From Paucibacter sediminis (lineage in GTDB: Bacteria > Pseudomonadota > Gammaproteobacteria > Burkholderiales > Burkholderiaceae_C), in the NCBI RefSeq assembly GCF_030254645.1, contig NZ_CP116346.1, forward strand, positions 62,001-126,000: DNA of 64,000 nucleotides. The letters run 5' to 3'. Below, one piece after another: positions 51,945 through 61,881 of this stretch; the stretch's first letter is position 1, and each line of letters opens with the position of its first letter. The translations under genes were made by a program, and so were the position numbers. The notes beneath the pieces were generated by a model that was given only the letters and a program-made list of their open reading frames with translations, was not told where the DNA came from and did no database searches.

Positions 51945-52517
51945 ATGAAAACTCAGTTCTATACGGCATCGAGCCTCGACGGCTTCATCGCAACCGAAGA
52001 TGACTCGCTAGATTGGCTCTTCCCGCTCGGTGACATCAACGAGACGAGCTATCCGGCCTTCATCGCCGAGGTCGGCGCATTGGCGATGGGCTCCGCAACA
52101 TACGAATGGATGCTGCGGCACGCGCAGACGGTCGCCGCCGAGACCGGTTCCGCCTGGCCGTACACCCAGCCCACATGGGTCTTCTCAAGCCGAACCCTGC
52201 CCTCGATCCCGGGGGCGACGCTGCACTTCGTGCGAGGCAACGTCAGGCCGGTGCATTCGGCCATGCGCGCGGCTGCCGGAGACAAGAATATTTGGATCGT
52301 TGGCGGCGGAGATCTCGCTGGCCAGTTCCACGACGCCGGCCTGCTGGATGAAGTCATCGTTCAGATCGGGTCAGTCACCCTGGGCCAAGGCAAGCCGCTG
52401 TTCCCGCGTCGCCTTACCAGCCCGCCGCTACGGCTTGATTCGGTCAGGCAGATCGGCACGGGGTTCGCCGAGTTGCGCTATCTCGTCCCCAAGGGTCCGG
52501 CCGCAAGTGCCGCTTAG
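51945..52517 (+). CDS. Dihydrofolate-reductase-family (RibD C-terminal-like) protein
   Basis: 190-aa NADPH-binding reductase-like protein: MKTQFYTASSLDGFIATEDDSLDWLF, MGSATYEWML, IWIVGGGDLAGQFHDAGLLDEVIVQIGSVTLGQGKPLFP. These are the RibD_C/YwjB-type signatures. Substrate unknown. A second, divergent family member follows 71 bp downstream. Confidence 0.88.
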   Translation: MKTQFYTASSLDGFIATEDDSLDWLFPLGDINETSYPAFIAEVGALAMGSATYEWMLRHAQTVAAETGSAWPYTQPTWVFSSRTLPSIPGATLHFVRGNVRPVHSAMRAAAGDKNIWIVGGGDLAGQFHDAGLLDEVIVQIGSVTLGQGKPLFPRRLTSPPLRLDSVRQIGTGFAELRYLVPKGPAASAA

Positions 52518-52588
52518 CCCCGCATCGCAAAGCCAAAGCGTCGATCACGCCCGCCGCAGCCACTCCAAACCATCCCTCGGAGACCTCC

Positions 52589-53173
52589 ATGCGCAAGCTC
52601 AAGATCATCGAACACATCTCGCTGGACAGCGTGATCCAGCATTCCGCGGATGACGGCGACGGTTTCCCCTACAGCGACTGGACCGCGCCCTACCGCTCCC
52701 CGGCGGGCCGGGATGCGATGCTGGCGGCCTATGGCCAGCGTTTCGATTTGCTGCTGGGCCGGCGCACCTACGACATCTGGTCGGGCTTCTGGCCCCAGGC
52801 GCCGAGCAGTCCGATGGCCGACGGCCTCAACGCGGCCACCAAATTCGTCGCCACCCATCGCCCGGAAAGCCTGGCCTGGGGCCCGTTCGAGGCCCTGGGG
52901 CCGGACATCGTGGATGGTGTGCGCCGCATCAAGGCCCAAGGCGGCCCGGACCTGATCGTCTCGGGCAGTGCCTCGCTGAGCTCGACGCTGCTCGAGCATG
53001 GGCTGGCGGACGAAGTCCTGCTGGCCGTCTACCCGGTGCTGCTGGGCCGGGGCAAGCGCCTCATGGCGGAGGGAAGCCCGGCGCGCAAGCTCGAACTGCT
53101 CGCCACCCAGGCATTCCCGTCCGGCATCGTGCTCACGAGCTACAAGGCCGCCGGGCCCTTGCAGGCCGGCTAG
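52589..53173 (+). CDS. Dihydrofolate-reductase-family protein
   Basis: 194-aa member of the same fold: MRKLKIIEHISLDSVIQ, LLLGRRTYDIWSGFWPQ, LIVSGSASLSSTLLEHGLADEVLLAVYPVLLGRGKRL. It has the higher GC of the core chromosome, unlike the first cassettes, so it probably marks the chromosomal side of the array. Substrate unknown. It ends before a strong GC hairpin. Confidence 0.88.
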   Translation: MRKLKIIEHISLDSVIQHSADDGDGFPYSDWTAPYRSPAGRDAMLAAYGQRFDLLLGRRTYDIWSGFWPQAPSSPMADGLNAATKFVATHRPESLAWGPFEALGPDIVDGVRRIKAQGGPDLIVSGSASLSSTLLEHGLADEVLLAVYPVLLGRGKRLMAEGSPARKLELLATQAFPSGIVLTSYKAAGPLQAG

Positions 53174-53211
53174 GCAGACAGTCGGGCGGTCAGATGGAAG
53201 GCGGGGAAGGC

Positions 53212-53248
53212 GGCAGGCGGCCCGGTCCGGCCGGAGCGGCCGCCTGCC
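53212..53248 (+). terminator. Strong GC hairpin after the DHFR-family gene
   Basis: GGCAGGCGGCC (53212-53222) pairs perfectly with GGCCGCCTGCC (53238-53248) around a 15-nt loop. It is followed by a weak T-containing tail (TTGGGGACTCTTCTTT). It probably ends upstream transcription before the sulfate operon. Confidence 0.5.
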
Positions 53249-53274
53249 TTGGGGACTCTTCTTTGCCGAAACAC

Positions 53275-53328
53275 GTATTTGCTTATTCCGGATAAGCAAA
53301 TACCAAAACTGTCGTTCCGTGAATAAGC
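53275..53328. promoter_or_regulatory. Palindromic operator upstream of the sulfate transport operon
   Basis: Perfect 12-bp arms GTATTTGCTTAT and ATAAGCAAATAC flank TCCGG (53275-53303). A further GAATAAGC half-site follows, the ATAAGC cores (53292 and 53323) being 31 bp apart. TTATTCC/ATAA elements are typical of CysB/Cbl-type LysR sites, and such a regulator closes this operon, so sulfur-status control is inferred. Confidence 0.6.
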
Positions 53329-53383
53329 GGAGCTAGGCAAGCTGCGAAGCATCGTCAATCTCGACAGCTTGCCCGTAGCCATC

Positions 53384-54412
53384 ATGTCCCTGCGCTCGAA
53401 CCGCCGTACCACCCTGCTGTCGCTGCTCGCGGCCCTGGCCGCCGCGCCCTACACGCACGCTTGGGCCAGCGATGGTAGCAATGCCTTGTTGAACGTCTCC
53501 TACGACGTCTCGCGCGAGCTCTACAAGCAGGTCAATCCGGCCTTTGCCGCCGCCTGGAAGGCCAAGACCGGCCAGGCCCTGACGCTCAACCAGTCGCATG
53601 GCGGCTCCAGCAAGCAGATCGGGGCGGTGATAGGCGGCCTGGAGGCCGATGTGGTGACCATGAACCAGGCCACCGATGTCGACGCCCTGGCCGAGAAGGG
53701 CTACACCACGGCCGACTGGCGATCGCGCTTTCCCAACAACGCCGCGCCCTACAGCTCCACCATCCTGTTCCTGGTGCGCAAGGGCAACCCCAAGGGCATC
53801 AAGGACTGGGCCGATCTGGCCAGGCCCGGCGTGGGCGTGATCATCCCCAACCCCAAGGTCACCGGCAATGGCCGCTACAGCTATCTGGCGGCCTGGGGCA
53901 GCGTGATCGCCAAGGGCGGCAGCGAGGCGCAGGCCAAGGAGCTGGTGGGCAAGATCTTCGCCAACGTGCCGGTGCTGGACGGCGGCGGCCGCGGCGCCAC
54001 CACCACCTTCACGCAGCGCAGCATCGGCGACGTGCTGCTGACCTTCGAGAGCGAGGCCGAGCTGATCGAGAACGAGTTCGGCAAGGGCTTGTTCGAGGTG
54101 GTGAACCCGAGCGTGTCGATCGACGCCGAGGCCCCGGTGGCCATCGTCGACAAGGTGGTGGCCAAGAAGGGCACGGCCGCCGTGGCCAAGGCCTATCTGG
54201 ACTTTCTCTACACGCCCGAGGCCCAGGAGCTGATCGCCCGCAACAACTTCCGCCCGCGCGACGCCGCGGTCTTCAAGCGCCATGCCCAGCGCTTCGCCGA
54301 CATCAAGCTGTTCGGCGTCGACCAGCTGCTGGGCGGCTGGGCCAAGGTCAACAAGGTGCACTTTGCCGATGGCGGCACCTACGACCAGATTCAAGCGGCC
54401 ATCAAGCGCTGA
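53384..54412 (+). CDS. sbp: Sulfate/thiosulfate ABC transporter, periplasmic binding protein
   Basis: 342-aa binding protein with a basic leader (MSLRSNRRTTLLSLLAALAAAPYTHAWA). Mature signatures: LLNVSYDVSRELYKQVNPAF, LNQSHGGSSKQIGAVIGGLEADVVTMNQATD and NPKVTGNGRYSYLAAWG, as in Sbp/CysP. The start at 53384 is preferred over a TTG 15 nt upstream. First gene of sbp-cysU-cysW-cysA-LysR, 9 bp before cysU. Confidence 0.94.
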   Translation: MSLRSNRRTTLLSLLAALAAAPYTHAWASDGSNALLNVSYDVSRELYKQVNPAFAAAWKAKTGQALTLNQSHGGSSKQIGAVIGGLEADVVTMNQATDVDALAEKGYTTADWRSRFPNNAAPYSSTILFLVRKGNPKGIKDWADLARPGVGVIIPNPKVTGNGRYSYLAAWGSVIAKGGSEAQAKELVGKIFANVPVLDGGGRGATTTFTQRSIGDVLLTFESEAELIENEFGKGLFEVVNPSVSIDAEAPVAIVDKVVAKKGTAAVAKAYLDFLYTPEAQELIARNNFRPRDAAVFKRHAQRFADIKLFGVDQLLGGWAKVNKVHFADGGTYDQIQAAIKR

Positions 54413-54421
54413 GCCTCCACC

Positions 54422-55303
54422 ATGAGTTCCGCCGTACTGGACGCGCCCCTGGGCGCTCCCATCAAGACCCGCAGGCCGCGCCGTGTGCTGCCCGGTTTCG
54501 GGCCCACCATGGGCTTCACGCTGTTCTATCTCTCGCTGCTGGTGCTGATCCCGCTCTCGGCGGTGTTCATCAAATCGGCCGGCCATGGCCTGGACGCCTT
54601 CTGGGCCGCGGCCACGGCGCCACGCGTGATCGCCTCCTACAAGCTCAGCTTCGGCGCCTCGCTGCTGGCCGCCTTCATCAACCTGCTGTTCGGGCTGATT
54701 CTGGCCTGGAGCCTGGTGCGCTATGAGTTCCCCGGCAAGAAGATCGTCGACGCCCTCATCGACCTGCCCTTCGCCCTGCCCACCGCGGTGGCCGGCATCG
54801 CCCTCACCGCGCTCTATGCCGGCAATGGCTGGCTGGGCCGGCTGCTGGAGCCCTGGGGCGTGAAGGTGGCGTTCACGCCGCTGGGCATCCTGGTGGCGCT
54901 GATCTTCATCGGCCTGCCCTTCATCGTGCGCACCGTGCAGCCGGTGCTGGAGGACATGGAGACCGAGCTGGAAGAGGCCGCGGCCTCGCTGGGTGCGCAC
55001 CGCTGGCAGACCTTCCGCCTGGTGGTGCTGCCCACCCTCACGCCGGCCCTGCTGACCGGTTTTGCGCTGGCCTTTGCGCGCGCGGTGGGCGAATACGGCT
55101 CGGTGATCTTCATCGCCGGCAACCTGCCGATGGTGAGCGAGATCACGCCGCTGATGATCATCTCCAAGCTGGAGCAATACGACTACGTGGGCGCCACCGC
55201 GATTGCCGCGGTGATGCTGGTGTTCAGCTTCGCGCTGCTGCTGCTCATCAACGGCCTGCAGGCCTGGAGTTCGCGCCGCAATGGCGAAGGGGCGCGCAAA
55301 TGA
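54422..55303 (+). CDS. cysU: Sulfate ABC transporter permease CysU (CysT)
   Basis: 293-aa six-TM permease. It has the CysT signatures [19 protein letters not shown] and the EAA loop [54 protein letters not shown]. Pairs with CysW to form the channel. Its end overlaps cysW by 4 nt (ATGA). Confidence 0.95.
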   Translation: MSSAVLDAPLGAPIKTRRPRRVLPGFGPTMGFTLFYLSLLVLIPLSAVFIKSAGHGLDAFWAAATAPRVIASYKLSFGASLLAAFINLLFGLILAWSLVRYEFPGKKIVDALIDLPFALPTAVAGIALTALYAGNGWLGRLLEPWGVKVAFTPLGILVALIFIGLPFIVRTVQPVLEDMETELEEAAASLGAHRWQTFRLVVLPTLTPALLTGFALAFARAVGEYGSVIFIAGNLPMVSEITPLMIISKLEQYDYVGATAIAAVMLVFSFALLLLINGLQAWSSRRNGEGARK

Positions 55304-56202
55304 GCGGCGCCGCATCTACCTTCTCCCTGGGCGTGCCGCAAGCCGGCAGCGGCGGCCGCTACCAGCGCAACCCCGCCACGCGCGAGGCGCCCTGGGTGCG
55401 CTTCACCCTGCTGACCCTGGGCCTGGCCTTCTTCGCGCTCTTCCTCGTCATGCCCCTGGTGGCGGTGTTCCACGAGGCGCTGCGCAAGGGCTGGGAGCTC
55501 TACTTCGCCTCGCTGGTGGAGGCCGATGCGGTCTCGGCCATCAAGCTGACCCTGATCGCCGCCCTGGTCTCGGTGCCGCTGAACCTGGTGTTCGGCGTGA
55601 GCGCGGCCTGGGCGATTGCCAAGCACGACTTCCGCGGCAAGCAGCTGCTCATCACCCTGATCGACCTGCCCTTCTCGGTCTCGCCGGTGGTGGCGGGCCT
55701 GGTCTATGTGCTGCTGTTCGGCGCCCAGGGCTGGTTCGGCCCCTGGCTGCAGGCGCATGACCTGAAGATCATCTTCGCCGTGCCCGGCATCGTGCTGGCC
55801 ACCGTGTTCGTGACCTTCCCCTTCGTGGCGCGCGAGCTGATCCCGCTGATGCAGGCCCAGGGCCGCGACGAAGAAGAGGCCGCCACCGTGCTGGGCGCCA
55901 GCGGCTGGAAGACCTTCTGGCTGGTGACCCTGCCCAACGTGAAGTGGGGCCTGCTCTATGGCGTGATCCTGTGCAATGCGCGCGCCATGGGCGAGTTCGG
56001 CGCGGTCTCGGTGGTCTCGGGCCATATCCGCGGCCAGACCAACACCCTGCCCCTGCATGTGGAGATCCTCTACAACGAGTACCAGTTCGCCGCCGCCTTC
56101 GCGGTGGCCTCGCTGCTGGCCCTGCTGGCCCTGGTGACCCTCGTTCTCAAACAGTTCGTCGAGTGGAACGCCCACCGCACCCTGAAAGAAGCAACGCCAT
56201 GA
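55300..56202 (+). CDS. cysW: Sulfate ABC transporter permease CysW
   Basis: 300-aa permease with [28 protein letters not shown], the EAA loop [31 protein letters not shown] and the CysW hallmark [35 protein letters not shown]. Overlaps both neighbours by 4 nt, so the membrane and ATPase subunits are translated in a coupled way. Confidence 0.95.
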   Translation: MSGAASTFSLGVPQAGSGGRYQRNPATREAPWVRFTLLTLGLAFFALFLVMPLVAVFHEALRKGWELYFASLVEADAVSAIKLTLIAALVSVPLNLVFGVSAAWAIAKHDFRGKQLLITLIDLPFSVSPVVAGLVYVLLFGAQGWFGPWLQAHDLKIIFAVPGIVLATVFVTFPFVARELIPLMQAQGRDEEEAATVLGASGWKTFWLVTLPNVKWGLLYGVILCNARAMGEFGAVSVVSGHIRGQTNTLPLHVEILYNEYQFAAAFAVASLLALLALVTLVLKQFVEWNAHRTLKEATP

Positions 56203-57251
56203 GTATTCAGGTCAGAAACATCCACAAGTCCTTCGGCGCCTTCACCGCGCTGGGCGACGTGAGCCTCGACTTCCCCACCGGCGAGCTGGTGGCCCTGCTG
56301 GGCCCCTCGGGCTGCGGCAAGACCACGCTCTTGCGCATCATCGCCGGCCTGGAGACGGCCGACCGGGGTCAGGTCTTGCTGGAGGGTGAGGACGCCAGCG
56401 ACACCCATGTGCGCGAGCGCCAGGTGGGCTTCGTGTTCCAGCATTACGCGCTGTTCCGCCACATGACGGTGTTCGACAACGTCGCCTTCGGCCTGCGCGT
56501 GAAGCCACGCAAGCAGCGCCCCAGCGAGAGCGAGATCAGGAAGAAGGTGCACGAGCTGCTGAGCCTGGTGCAGCTGGACTGGCTGGCCGACCGCTACCCG
56601 CCCCAGCTCAGCGGCGGCCAGCGCCAGCGCATCGCCCTGGCGCGCGCGCTGGCGGTGGAGCCGCGCGTGCTGCTGCTGGACGAGCCCTTCGGTGCGCTCG
56701 ACGCCAAGGTGCGCAAGGAGCTGCGCCGCTGGCTGCGCCGCCTGCACGACGACCTGCACATCACCAGCATCTTCGTCACCCACGACCAGGAGGAAGCGCT
56801 CGAAGTGGCCGACCGCGTGGTGCTGATGGACCATGGCAAGGTCGAGCAGGTGGGCACGCCGCAGGAGGTCTACGAAAAGCCCGCCACGCCCTTCGTCTAC
56901 GGCTTCCTGGGCGCGGTGAACCGCTTCGAGGGCCAGGCCGAGCGCGGCGTGATCCATATCGGCGAACACCGCCTGCCGCATGGCTCGCCGACATCGGGCG
57001 CCGGCCATGTGCAAGCCTATGCGCGCCCGCACGAGCTGACCATCCTCACCGCCGCCGACGCCCAGGGCCTGGCCGCCACGGTGGAGCGCGTGCTGAGCTT
57101 CGGCGCCGCCGCGCGCGTGGAGCTCACCGGCCCCAACGGCCAGCACCTGGAGGCCGAGCTGAGCCGCGAGCAGGCCCTGGCCCTGAATCTGCAGAGCGGC
57201 CAGCGCGTGCACCTCAACGCCTCGCGCCTTTCCCTGTTTGAAGCAGCATGA
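56199..57251 (+). CDS. cysA: Sulfate ABC transporter ATP-binding protein CysA
   Basis: 350-aa ATPase: Walker [10 protein letters not shown] (residues ~35-43), Q-loop VFQHYALF, signature LSGGQRQR, Walker [29 protein letters not shown] and the switch His in [16 protein letters not shown]-terminal TOBE-like domain ([29 protein letters not shown]) follows. Length is normal for CysA (~350-365). Overlaps cysW and the LysR gene by 4 nt each. Confidence 0.96.
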   Translation: MSIQVRNIHKSFGAFTALGDVSLDFPTGELVALLGPSGCGKTTLLRIIAGLETADRGQVLLEGEDASDTHVRERQVGFVFQHYALFRHMTVFDNVAFGLRVKPRKQRPSESEIRKKVHELLSLVQLDWLADRYPPQLSGGQRQRIALARALAVEPRVLLLDEPFGALDAKVRKELRRWLRRLHDDLHITSIFVTHDQEEALEVADRVVLMDHGKVEQVGTPQEVYEKPATPFVYGFLGAVNRFEGQAERGVIHIGEHRLPHGSPTSGAGHVQAYARPHELTILTAADAQGLAATVERVLSFGAAARVELTGPNGQHLEAELSREQALALNLQSGQRVHLNASRLSLFEAA

Positions 57252-58165
57252 ACTTCCAGCAACTGCGCATCATCCGCGAGGCGGTCCAGCAGAACTTCAA
57301 CCTCACCGAGGTGGCGGCGGCGCTGTTCACCTCGCAGAGCGGGGTCAGCAAGCACATCAAGGACCTGGAGGACGAGCTCGGCGTGGAGCTGTTCGTGCGC
57401 CGCGGCAAGCGCCTGCTGGGGCTCACCGCGCCGGGCAAGGAGCTCGCCATCATCGTCGAGCGCATGCTGCTGGACGCCAAGAACATCAAGCGCCTGGCCG
57501 ACCAGTTCGCCGATGCCGAGGCCGGCCAGCTCACCGTGGCCACCACCCACACCCAGGCGCGCTACGCCCTGCCCCAGGTGGTGGCGCGCTTCAAGGCCGC
57601 CTTTCCCAAGGTGCACCTGGTGCTGCTGCAGGCCAACCCGGCCGAGATCGTCTCGCTGCTGCAATCCGGCGAGGCCGATATCGGCATCGCCACCGAGGCG
57701 CTCGACCAGGACCCCGGCTTCGTCACCTTCCCCTTCTACGGCTGGCACCACAGCGTGGTGCTGCCCGAGGGTCATGCCTTGACCCAGGCGCCGCTGACGC
57801 TGGAGGCCCTGGCCGAGCAGCCACTCATCACCTACCACGAGGGTTACACGGGCCGCGCGCGCATCGATGCCGCCTTTGCCAAGGCCGGCCTGGCGCCCGA
57901 CATCGTGATGTCGGCGCTGGATGCCGACGTCATCAAGACCTATGTGCAGGTGGGCCTGGGCGTGGGCATCATCGCCAGCATGGCCTTCGAGCCGCAGCGC
58001 GACCAGGGCCTCACCCTGCTCGATGCCTCGCAGCTCTTCCCCGCCAACACCACCCGCCTGGCGCTCAAGCGCGGCCATTACCTGCGCGGCTATGCCTACC
58101 GCTTTTTGCAGGAATGCGTGGCCGAGCTGAACGAGGAGACGGTGCGCGCCGCGCTGGAGGCCTGA
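57248..58165 (+). CDS. CysB/Cbl-type LysR regulator of sulfur assimilation
   Basis: 305-aa LysR-type regulator. [59 protein letters not shown], characteristic of CysB/Cbl ([11 protein letters not shown]). The effector domain carries [22 protein letters not shown], the sulfate/N-acetylserine-binding region of CysB. Coupled to cysA by a 4-nt overlap, so the regulator is made with the transporter it probably controls. CysB or Cbl cannot be told apart from sequence reading alone. Confidence 0.9.
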   Translation: MNFQQLRIIREAVQQNFNLTEVAAALFTSQSGVSKHIKDLEDELGVELFVRRGKRLLGLTAPGKELAIIVERMLLDAKNIKRLADQFADAEAGQLTVATTHTQARYALPQVVARFKAAFPKVHLVLLQANPAEIVSLLQSGEADIGIATEALDQDPGFVTFPFYGWHHSVVLPEGHALTQAPLTLEALAEQPLITYHEGYTGRARIDAAFAKAGLAPDIVMSALDADVIKTYVQVGLGVGIIASMAFEPQRDQGLTLLDASQLFPANTTRLALKRGHYLRGYAYRFLQECVAELNEETVRAALEA

Positions 58166-58172
58166 GCCTTGG

Positions 58173-59048
58173 TCAGTGCGGCGCGTTGCGCAGGCGCTCG
58201 GCCAAAAAGGCATCCATGCGGGCACCGTAAAAGCGACGCGCCTGCGGCGTCATCCAGGCCTCGAAACTCCGCTGCGTCTGCGTCAGCGCCTCACGGCGAC
58301 CCAGGATGCGCTCCACCTTGGCGATCACCGCCCGGCCCCAGTCATTGCGCGGACAGGCCACGCCCGACATCAGCATCTCGCTGGCCCCCTGGATAGGCGC
58401 CGTCTCCAGCTTCTGCAGCAGCGGCAATTGCTCGCGCTGCGCGGCCAGCACAAAGTCGTACTCGATGGTGTAGTCGCCGCGCCCCAGGGCCACCATCTGC
58501 AGCAGCTTGGTGCCGAACTGCACCGGCGCATACAGGGCTACCGACGGTGGCGGGCGCTGCGCCAATTGCGCGTCCAGCGCCGCGCCATAGCTGCGTCCAT
58601 CGATCAAGACCCCCTGCAGCTGCGCCGACTGCAATACCTGATTCAGCCCGACCTCGCCCTGCGCATTGCGGGGCAGGCGAGCCATCACCTCGGGCAGGGC
58701 CACCAGCTGCGCGGGCGGCACCAGATGGGTGATGTAGAAGAAGGCCCGGGCCTCGCGCTCGGGCGTGCGCAGCGAGACCAGATGGCAGGCCGGCTCACCG
58801 GCCTCGATCATCAGCCAGCTGCGCTTGACGTTGGCCAGCACGGCGACATGCTCGGCCGGCTCGGGCCAATGCTTTTTCAGCTCGTCCAGCATGGGCTCGG
58901 CCATGCCCCTGCGCGCCGGCAACTTGGCCGCGTTGCTCTCGGCCAGCGCGAACTCGGGCATCAGCCAGGTGATGCGCTGCTCGGCCTGCGCGGCCGGGGC
59001 CAGGCCAGCCAGCAGGGCCAGAGCGATTGCGCGCGCCTTGATGAGCAT
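58173..59048 (-). CDS. TIGR02285-like periplasmic solute-binding-fold protein
   Basis: 291-aa exported protein: signal MLIKARAIALALLAGLAPAAQA, then EQRITWLMPEFALAE. The body resembles family-3 binding folds of the TIGR02285 group (VLANVKRSWLMIEAGEPACHLVSLRTPEREARAFFYITHLVPPAQLV, GRGDYTIEYDFVLAA). Function unknown. It converges on the LysR gene with an 7-bp gap and is not part of an obvious transporter. Confidence 0.7.
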   Translation of the reverse strand: MLIKARAIALALLAGLAPAAQAEQRITWLMPEFALAESNAAKLPARRGMAEPMLDELKKHWPEPAEHVAVLANVKRSWLMIEAGEPACHLVSLRTPEREARAFFYITHLVPPAQLVALPEVMARLPRNAQGEVGLNQVLQSAQLQGVLIDGRSYGAALDAQLAQRPPPSVALYAPVQFGTKLLQMVALGRGDYTIEYDFVLAAQREQLPLLQKLETAPIQGASEMLMSGVACPRNDWGRAVIAKVERILGRREALTQTQRSFEAWMTPQARRFYGARMDAFLAERLRNAPH

Positions 59049-59087
59049 GCGCCGAGCATAGCGCGCCGGCCATGGCTCAGCGGCCGC

Positions 59088-61445
59088 TCAAGGCCGGCTC
59101 AGCCGCAGCACCTCGCCCACGCGTGCCTTGGCCACGTCCTCGGCGTGGAAGGGCAGGCTGGGCCATTGCTTGGCCTCGAACAGGCGCAACTGGTCGAAGG
59201 CATGGGGCGAGGCCGGATCGGTGGACTGCCCGTAGGTGAGGATGGCCTGCGCCACCGGGCCGCGCGCGTCGAAGCCCACGGTCTGGATATAGCTGGAGCC
59301 ATAGTCGATGCGCAGGCCCTGGGCGCCGATGCCGGGCGCGAACTGGTTGCCCAGGTTGTTCAGCACGCCTTCGTAGTCCTCGCCGCCATGCAGGCCGATG
59401 GCGGCATCGGTGATGAGCGGCCGCTGCACCTGGGCCAGCGGCGCGTCCAGCGCAAAGCCGGCGCCGCGCACCGCCTTCACCGCCTGGGCCAGCGCCTCCC
59501 ACAGCTTGGCGGCCACGGCGGCATCGTCCAGCCTCAGGCCCGCGGGCGTGGCCACCGGCTGGGCGGGGTCGAAGGGCAGGCGATGCACGCCGGGGATGGC
59601 GCGCGCGTTGCGCCAGAACTCGCGGAACAGATGGGCGCCGCGCGAGCCCAGATCGCTGCGGCGGTCCCAGCCCTGCAGGGCCGCGCAGCCGTCGCGCGCC
59701 TCGGCACTGGCGGGCGGCTGGCCGGCGCAGGCGGCCAGCAGATCGGGCAGCACCACGCCGGCCATGAAGTTGCGGTTCTCGAACAGCTGGCCCTGCACCG
59801 CTTGCGCGGTGAGCTTGCCGCGCGCCAGCAGCGCGGGGATCTCGCTCAGGCCGGCACGGGTGCGCGCACGCGTCAGGCTGGCATCGCCCACCAGCGGCGA
59901 GATGCCGCTCCAGCGCTGCTGCGGGTGGGTGTAGAAGAAGCTGTCGTTGCTGTTGTGCACCCAGTCGCTGCGCACCGCCATGGGCATGCGCGCCACCGGC
60001 ATCAGGCCGGGCTGGGGCGAGGCCGGATCGCGCTGCCAGTCGCAGTCGCTGCGCGAGCCGTCCAGCACCACCAGGCCGGCGGCCGGCAGCAGCGCGGCCG
60101 CGGCCTTGCCGGGCGCGCAGCGCTGCAGCTGGGCCGCGTCCACGTCCGGCACCACGCTGGCGTCGGCATAGAGGGCCTGGCCATGGCGGTCCACCGCCAG
60201 GGTGTTGACCCAGGGCGTGCCCAGGTTCTTCAGCGCCTGCTGGATGTCCTGCACGCTGCGCGCGCGGCCGAAGCCCATCGCCGCCTCGGTGCCGCGCACA
60301 TTGCCCAGGTTGGCATCCTTGAGCGCGTAGGCGGTCTTGGCGGTCCACAGCAGGCCGGCGCGCGGCAGCACCAGCACCGGGCCCCAGCGCGTCGACCAGA
60401 CGCTTTGCTTGCGCGTCTGCAGGCTGCCGTCCGCGGCGCGCACCTGGATCTGCAGCTCGCGCTGCGTCATCGCCACCGGCTGGCCGTCGAGCAGGTAGCG
60501 CGTCGGCTCGCCGGGCACCAGGCTCAGCTCGTGCAGGGTGAAGCGCTTGCCGGTCGAGACCGTGTGCGACCAGGCCACGTCCTTGTTGAAGCCTATCGTG
60601 ACGGCCGGGAAGTTGCCGATCGCCACCCCCATCACGTCCAGCTCGCCGGGGATGGTGAGGTGGGCCTGCCAGAAGCGGTTCACGCCGGCCCAGGGGAAGT
60701 GCGGGTTGCCCAGCAGCAGGCCGCGGCCGTCGGCGGTGACCTCCTTGCCGAAGGCCCAGGCATTCGAGCCCAGCGGCGCATCCAGCAGGCCCAGCTCGCG
60801 CAGCGCCGCGCCAGCATCGGCCAGGTCCAGCGCCGGCGGCGCGGCGGCCTGGGCCGGCGCGGGCGGCTTGGCGGCCAGCAGGGCATCGGCCAGGGCGGCG
60901 GTGGCGGCCTGCACCGCGGTGAGCTCGGCCTGGCGGCGGTAGTCGGCCAGCGTCATCGGCTGCACCCAGGGCTGGCCCTGGCAGGCCGCCGGCAGGCGGC
61001 CGGCGTGGTCGGCCAGGTAGCGGTTGTAGCCCGCCACCGCGCCGCGCGCCAGCGCCTGGGTCTCGGCGCCGGCACCCTGCCAGTGGCGCGCCAGCGCGGC
61101 ATCGTCCATGTGCGCGGCGATGAAGAAATCGATCTGCTCGTTGGGCAGCATGCGCCGCGCCAGCAGGCCCGGCGTGGCGGCGCCGAAATAACGCGCACGT
61201 TCGCCGCGCACCGTCACCAGCTGGTTGGCGGTCATGCAGACGTTGTCCTGGGCATAGGCATAGGCCATGCCATAGGCCAGGGTCTCGGCATCGGGCGCGC
61301 TGATGTGCGCGACGCCGTTGGCGGTGCGCTGCAGCGTGGCGCTGGCCGCGCCGCCCTCGCCCTCGCCCGGCGCATGGGCGCAGGCCGCCAGGGTGAGTGC
61401 CAGGATGGCGGCCAGGGTGACGGTCTGTTGGCGATGCAGGGTCAT
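59088..61445 (-). CDS. Penicillin/acyl-homoserine-lactone acylase family lipoprotein (Ntn hydrolase)
   Basis: 785-aa S45-family precursor. Lipobox LTLAAC after a short signal. The alpha chain starts QRTANGVAHISAPDAETLAYGMAYAYAQDN; the autoproteolysis site is in LDAPLGSNAWAFGK, with S227 as predicted N-terminal nucleophile of the beta chain. HFPWAGVNRFWQAHLTIPG and HNSNDSFFYTHPQQRWSG resemble PvdQ/QuiP-type AHL acylases more than penicillin G acylase. It probably hydrolyses acyl amides in the periplasm; quorum quenching or lactone turnover is possible but not shown. Confidence 0.88.
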   Translation of the reverse strand: MTLHRQQTVTLAAILALTLAACAHAPGEGEGGAASATLQRTANGVAHISAPDAETLAYGMAYAYAQDNVCMTANQLVTVRGERARYFGAATPGLLARRMLPNEQIDFFIAAHMDDAALARHWQGAGAETQALARGAVAGYNRYLADHAGRLPAACQGQPWVQPMTLADYRRQAELTAVQAATAALADALLAAKPPAPAQAAAPPALDLADAGAALRELGLLDAPLGSNAWAFGKEVTADGRGLLLGNPHFPWAGVNRFWQAHLTIPGELDVMGVAIGNFPAVTIGFNKDVAWSHTVSTGKRFTLHELSLVPGEPTRYLLDGQPVAMTQRELQIQVRAADGSLQTRKQSVWSTRWGPVLVLPRAGLLWTAKTAYALKDANLGNVRGTEAAMGFGRARSVQDIQQALKNLGTPWVNTLAVDRHGQALYADASVVPDVDAAQLQRCAPGKAAAALLPAAGLVVLDGSRSDCDWQRDPASPQPGLMPVARMPMAVRSDWVHNSNDSFFYTHPQQRWSGISPLVGDASLTRARTRAGLSEIPALLARGKLTAQAVQGQLFENRNFMAGVVLPDLLAACAGQPPASAEARDGCAALQGWDRRSDLGSRGAHLFREFWRNARAIPGVHRLPFDPAQPVATPAGLRLDDAAVAAKLWEALAQAVKAVRGAGFALDAPLAQVQRPLITDAAIGLHGGEDYEGVLNNLGNQFAPGIGAQGLRIDYGSSYIQTVGFDARGPVAQAILTYGQSTDPASPHAFDQLRLFEAKQWPSLPFHAEDVAKARVGEVLRLSRP

Positions 61446-61652
61446 GGGCGTGCTCGTGGTGGCGGGTGCTGCGAATGTAGGCACAGCGGGCGGGGCTTGG
61501 GAAGGGGGATTCCGCCAAGCCGGCCCGGCGCGCCTGCCCGCGGGCCTCGGCAGGGCCATATGCGCGCGGCGCATGTGCAGCTGCCAATCGCTTCCTTCCG
61601 CGCCGGCGCGGGCGCTCCTAAGCTTCGCTCCATCGTCAAGGAGGCCCGCGCC

Positions 61653-61871
61653 ATGAGCATCACCGCCATCAACGTCCGCAACCAGTTCCGCGGCATCGTG
61701 CAGGAAATCATCGAGGGACCGGTGGTCTCGGAGGTGGACGTGCTGACGCCCTCGGGCCTGGTCGTCACCTCGGTCATCACCACCCGCTCGCTGAAGGAGC
61801 TGCAGCTGGCACCGGGCCGGGCCGTGGTGGCCCTGGTCAAGTCCACCGAGGTGGCGCTGGCCACGCTGTGA
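61653..61871 (+). CDS. Molbindin: single TOBE/Mop-domain molybdate-binding protein
   Basis: 72-aa protein comprising one Mop domain: MSITAINVRNQFRGIVQEIIEGPVVSEVDVLTPSGLVVTSVITTRSLKELQLAPGRAVVALVKSTEVAL. Mop proteins hexamerise and store molybdate or tungstate in the cytosol. AAGGAGG precedes the start. It is divergent from the acylase gene and 10 bp upstream of a hydrolase gene. The molybdenum enzyme IorB earlier in the window is a possible beneficiary. Confidence 0.92.
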   Translation: MSITAINVRNQFRGIVQEIIEGPVVSEVDVLTPSGLVVTSVITTRSLKELQLAPGRAVVALVKSTEVALATL

Positions 61872-61881
61872 GGGCTGCAGC

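Noticed and set aside
58176-61871. A plus-strand open frame of over 1200 codons across the hypothetical protein and acylase genes.
   Set aside because: It is antisense to two well-supported genes, has Arg/Gly/His/Gln-rich low-complexity translation and arises from high GC at codon position three. Only its last 73 codons, the molbindin, are real.
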